Source of the DNA: Actinomycetes bacterium
GTDB lineage: Bacteria; Actinomycetota; Thermoleophilia; Solirubrobacterales; 70-9
Reading direction: 5' to 3'
Assembly (NCBI GenBank): GCA_023436605.1
Contig: JAEZIQ010000129.1
Location: 1-28,310, forward strand
Length of the DNA stretch: 28,310 nucleotides
This document shows positions 27,351 through 28,310 of this stretch, piece by piece (within the stretch, counting starts at the first letter, position 1; the number at the start of each line of letters is the position of its first letter). The notes below the pieces were generated by a model, which had not been told where the DNA came from, ran no database searches, and worked only from the letters and a program-made list of their open reading frames with translations. The translations under genes were made by a program, and so were the position numbers.

Positions 27351-28307
27351 ATGAGTACCAGCCGGATTTTCCGTGCCTTCATGTCCCTGCTCGCCGTCGC
27401 GGCCGTTTTCGCTGCAGCCACTTCGACCGCCACGGCCCTCACAACCGGGCCGACCGGTCCCACGGCGGCCACCGGCCCGGTGGGTGAGACCGTGGTCGAG
27501 CCGGCCCTTCATAGGGGTCCCGTCGTTCTGAAGATCGACAACTACAAGGCGAACTTCGGGGGCAAGTTTCGCCTGCGGGGCAGGACCGGCATTTCGAAGC
27601 CGGGCAAGCTCCGGATCCAGTCGAACGCAAGCGGTTCGTGGCGGACTCTGCGCCAGGTCAAGACCGATGCCCAGGGCCACTTCGCTCTCAAGGTCCGGGC
27701 CCGGAAGAACACAAGCCTGCGGGCGATCACCAGCGACGGGCGGAGCTCGAAGGTCCGCAGGGTGACCGTGATCGGCCAGGTCAAACTCGACCGGGGCGAA
27801 AGGTACGTCCGGCTCGGTGACCGCCTCTCGATCCGGGGGACCGTGTTGCCCCGCGGTGTGCGTACCGTGAAGGTCCGGGTCCGGGGCCAGGGCGTCGTTA
27901 CCACCCGTAGCCGCGTCAACGGCCGATTCGCGGTCCGATGGAGTCCGCGATCTGCGGGTGACTTCAGCTATCGGGTCTGGGCGAAAAGGAGCAGGAAGTC
28001 GACCGGTGACGCCAGCCTTCGCCGCAAGTTCAGCGCGCTCAGACCAGGCCACGCGTCCTACTACGGACCGGGGCTCTACGGCAACGGTGTTGCCTGCGGT
28101 GGCACCCTGACCCCTTCGACCCGCGGCGTCGCCCACAAATACCTGCCCTGCGGCACCAGGGTCACGCTTCAGTACGGCAACCGGACGGTGGTCGCCCGGG
28201 TGATCGACCGGGGTCCGTACATCGCCGGCCGCGACTGGGACCTGACCGAACAGACCAGGAACGATCTGGGATTCGGTGGAGTCGGAGTCGTCTGGACCAA
28301 CAGGTAG
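27351..28307 (+). CDS. Secreted RlpA-like double-psi beta-barrel protein
   Basis: The 318-residue product has a signal peptide (residues 1-29, hydrophobic core FMSLLAVAAVFAAATSTATA) and a TGPTGPT-type linker. Two beta-rich, Arg/Lys-rich segments follow (about 52-137 and 138-225), resembling surface Ig-like repeats. The C-terminal double-psi beta-barrel starts at Ala235 (ASYYGPGLYGNGVACGGTL). The barrel keeps the RlpA landmarks: Cys pair GVACGG ... YLPCGTRVTL, VARVIDRGPYIAGRDWDLTEQTRNDLGF, with the Asp of DRGP and of WDLT. RlpA proteins are peptidoglycan lytic transglycosylases or bind peptidoglycan; whether this one is active is not shown. AAGGAG at 27336-27341 supports the ATG. It is controlled by the c-di-AMP riboswitch just upstream, which fits a cell-wall remodelling role. 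Confidence 0.9.
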   Translation: MSTSRIFRAFMSLLAVAAVFAAATSTATALTTGPTGPTAATGPVGETVVEPALHRGPVVLKIDNYKANFGGKFRLRGRTGISKPGKLRIQSNASGSWRTLRQVKTDAQGHFALKVRARKNTSLRAITSDGRSSKVRRVTVIGQVKLDRGERYVRLGDRLSIRGTVLPRGVRTVKVRVRGQGVVTTRSRVNGRFAVRWSPRSAGDFSYRVWAKRSRKSTGDASLRRKFSALRPGHASYYGPGLYGNGVACGGTLTPSTRGVAHKYLPCGTRVTLQYGNRTVVARVIDRGPYIAGRDWDLTEQTRNDLGFGGVGVVWTNR

Positions 28308-28310
28308 CTC

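Noticed and set aside
1..28310. tRNA, rRNA, transposase, integrase or prophage genes
   Set aside because: Scanning the gaps found no cloverleaf or rRNA-like sequence, and every sizeable gene is housekeeping or regulatory. No terminal inverted repeats of an insertion sequence were seen apart from the REP-like elements.

Overview
The window is a high-GC (roughly two thirds G+C by eye) bacterial chromosome segment, almost fully coding, with 30 genes. Gene content and order (tail of a division cluster with sepF-yggT-lspA, MEP isoprenoid genes dxr and ispG next to uppS/cdsA, a GarA-like FHA gene followed by a MerR gene, starts preceded directly by -10 boxes, a c-di-AMP riboswitch in front of a cell-wall gene) point to an actinomycetote. 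The combination of unusual neighbours suggests a deep lineage such as Thermoleophilia/Solirubrobacterales, but that placement is inference.

Layout. 1-811 (minus): a membrane-anchored beta-propeller protein cut by the window edge. 845-2703: tRNA nucleotidyltransferase overlapping pgeF. 2875-5782: sepF, proC, yggT, lspA and an RluA-type pseudouridine synthase, tightly packed. 5915-12654: a long plus-strand run of housekeeping genes, rpsB-tsf-pyrH-frr-uppS-cdsA-dxr-rseP, many joined by 1-4 base stop/start overlaps. 12732-15624: two genes inserted into this conserved order, a long-chain acyl-CoA synthetase and an unrecognised protein with a terpenoid-cyclase-like QW motif. 15743-20238: ispG, a TIGR00027-type methyltransferase, proS and a CDP-alcohol phosphatidyltransferase. 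20281-21493: zinc-ribbon FHA protein plus MerR regulator. 21506-23595: SRPBCC protein overlapping an alkyl-DHAP-synthase-like flavoprotein. 23739-24767 (minus): an HTH/anti-sigma fusion membrane protein, divergent from a PaaI-type thioesterase (24803-25231). 25379-27010 (minus): glutamine-dependent NAD synthetase. 27351-28307: a secreted RlpA-like double-psi beta-barrel protein with a long regulated leader.

Themes. Translation and ribosome recycling genes sit together with the envelope lipid pathway: MEP isoprenoids, undecaprenyl diphosphate, CDP-diacylglycerol, phosphatidyl transfer, intramembrane proteolysis and possibly ether lipids. Non-coding structure is rich. There is a ydaO-type riboswitch, a possible MtrA-type direct repeat and an 18-bp hairpin upstream of the RlpA-like gene. 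REP-like palindromes occur in both convergent intergenic gaps, one of them in a 27-bp tandem array. A large hairpin lies in the rpsB leader and a long inverted repeat lies upstream of ispG. Many start codons have a TANNNT box only 6-10 bases upstream and no Shine-Dalgarno, which suggests widespread leaderless or near-leaderless mRNAs. The most unusual protein features are an S2 ribosomal protein with a coiled-coil and NPHPQ-repeat tail, the HTH/RskA-like fusion and the QW-motif protein inside the isoprenoid cluster. No tRNA, rRNA, CRISPR array, transposase or prophage gene was seen. The largest gap is 340 bases (27011-27350).
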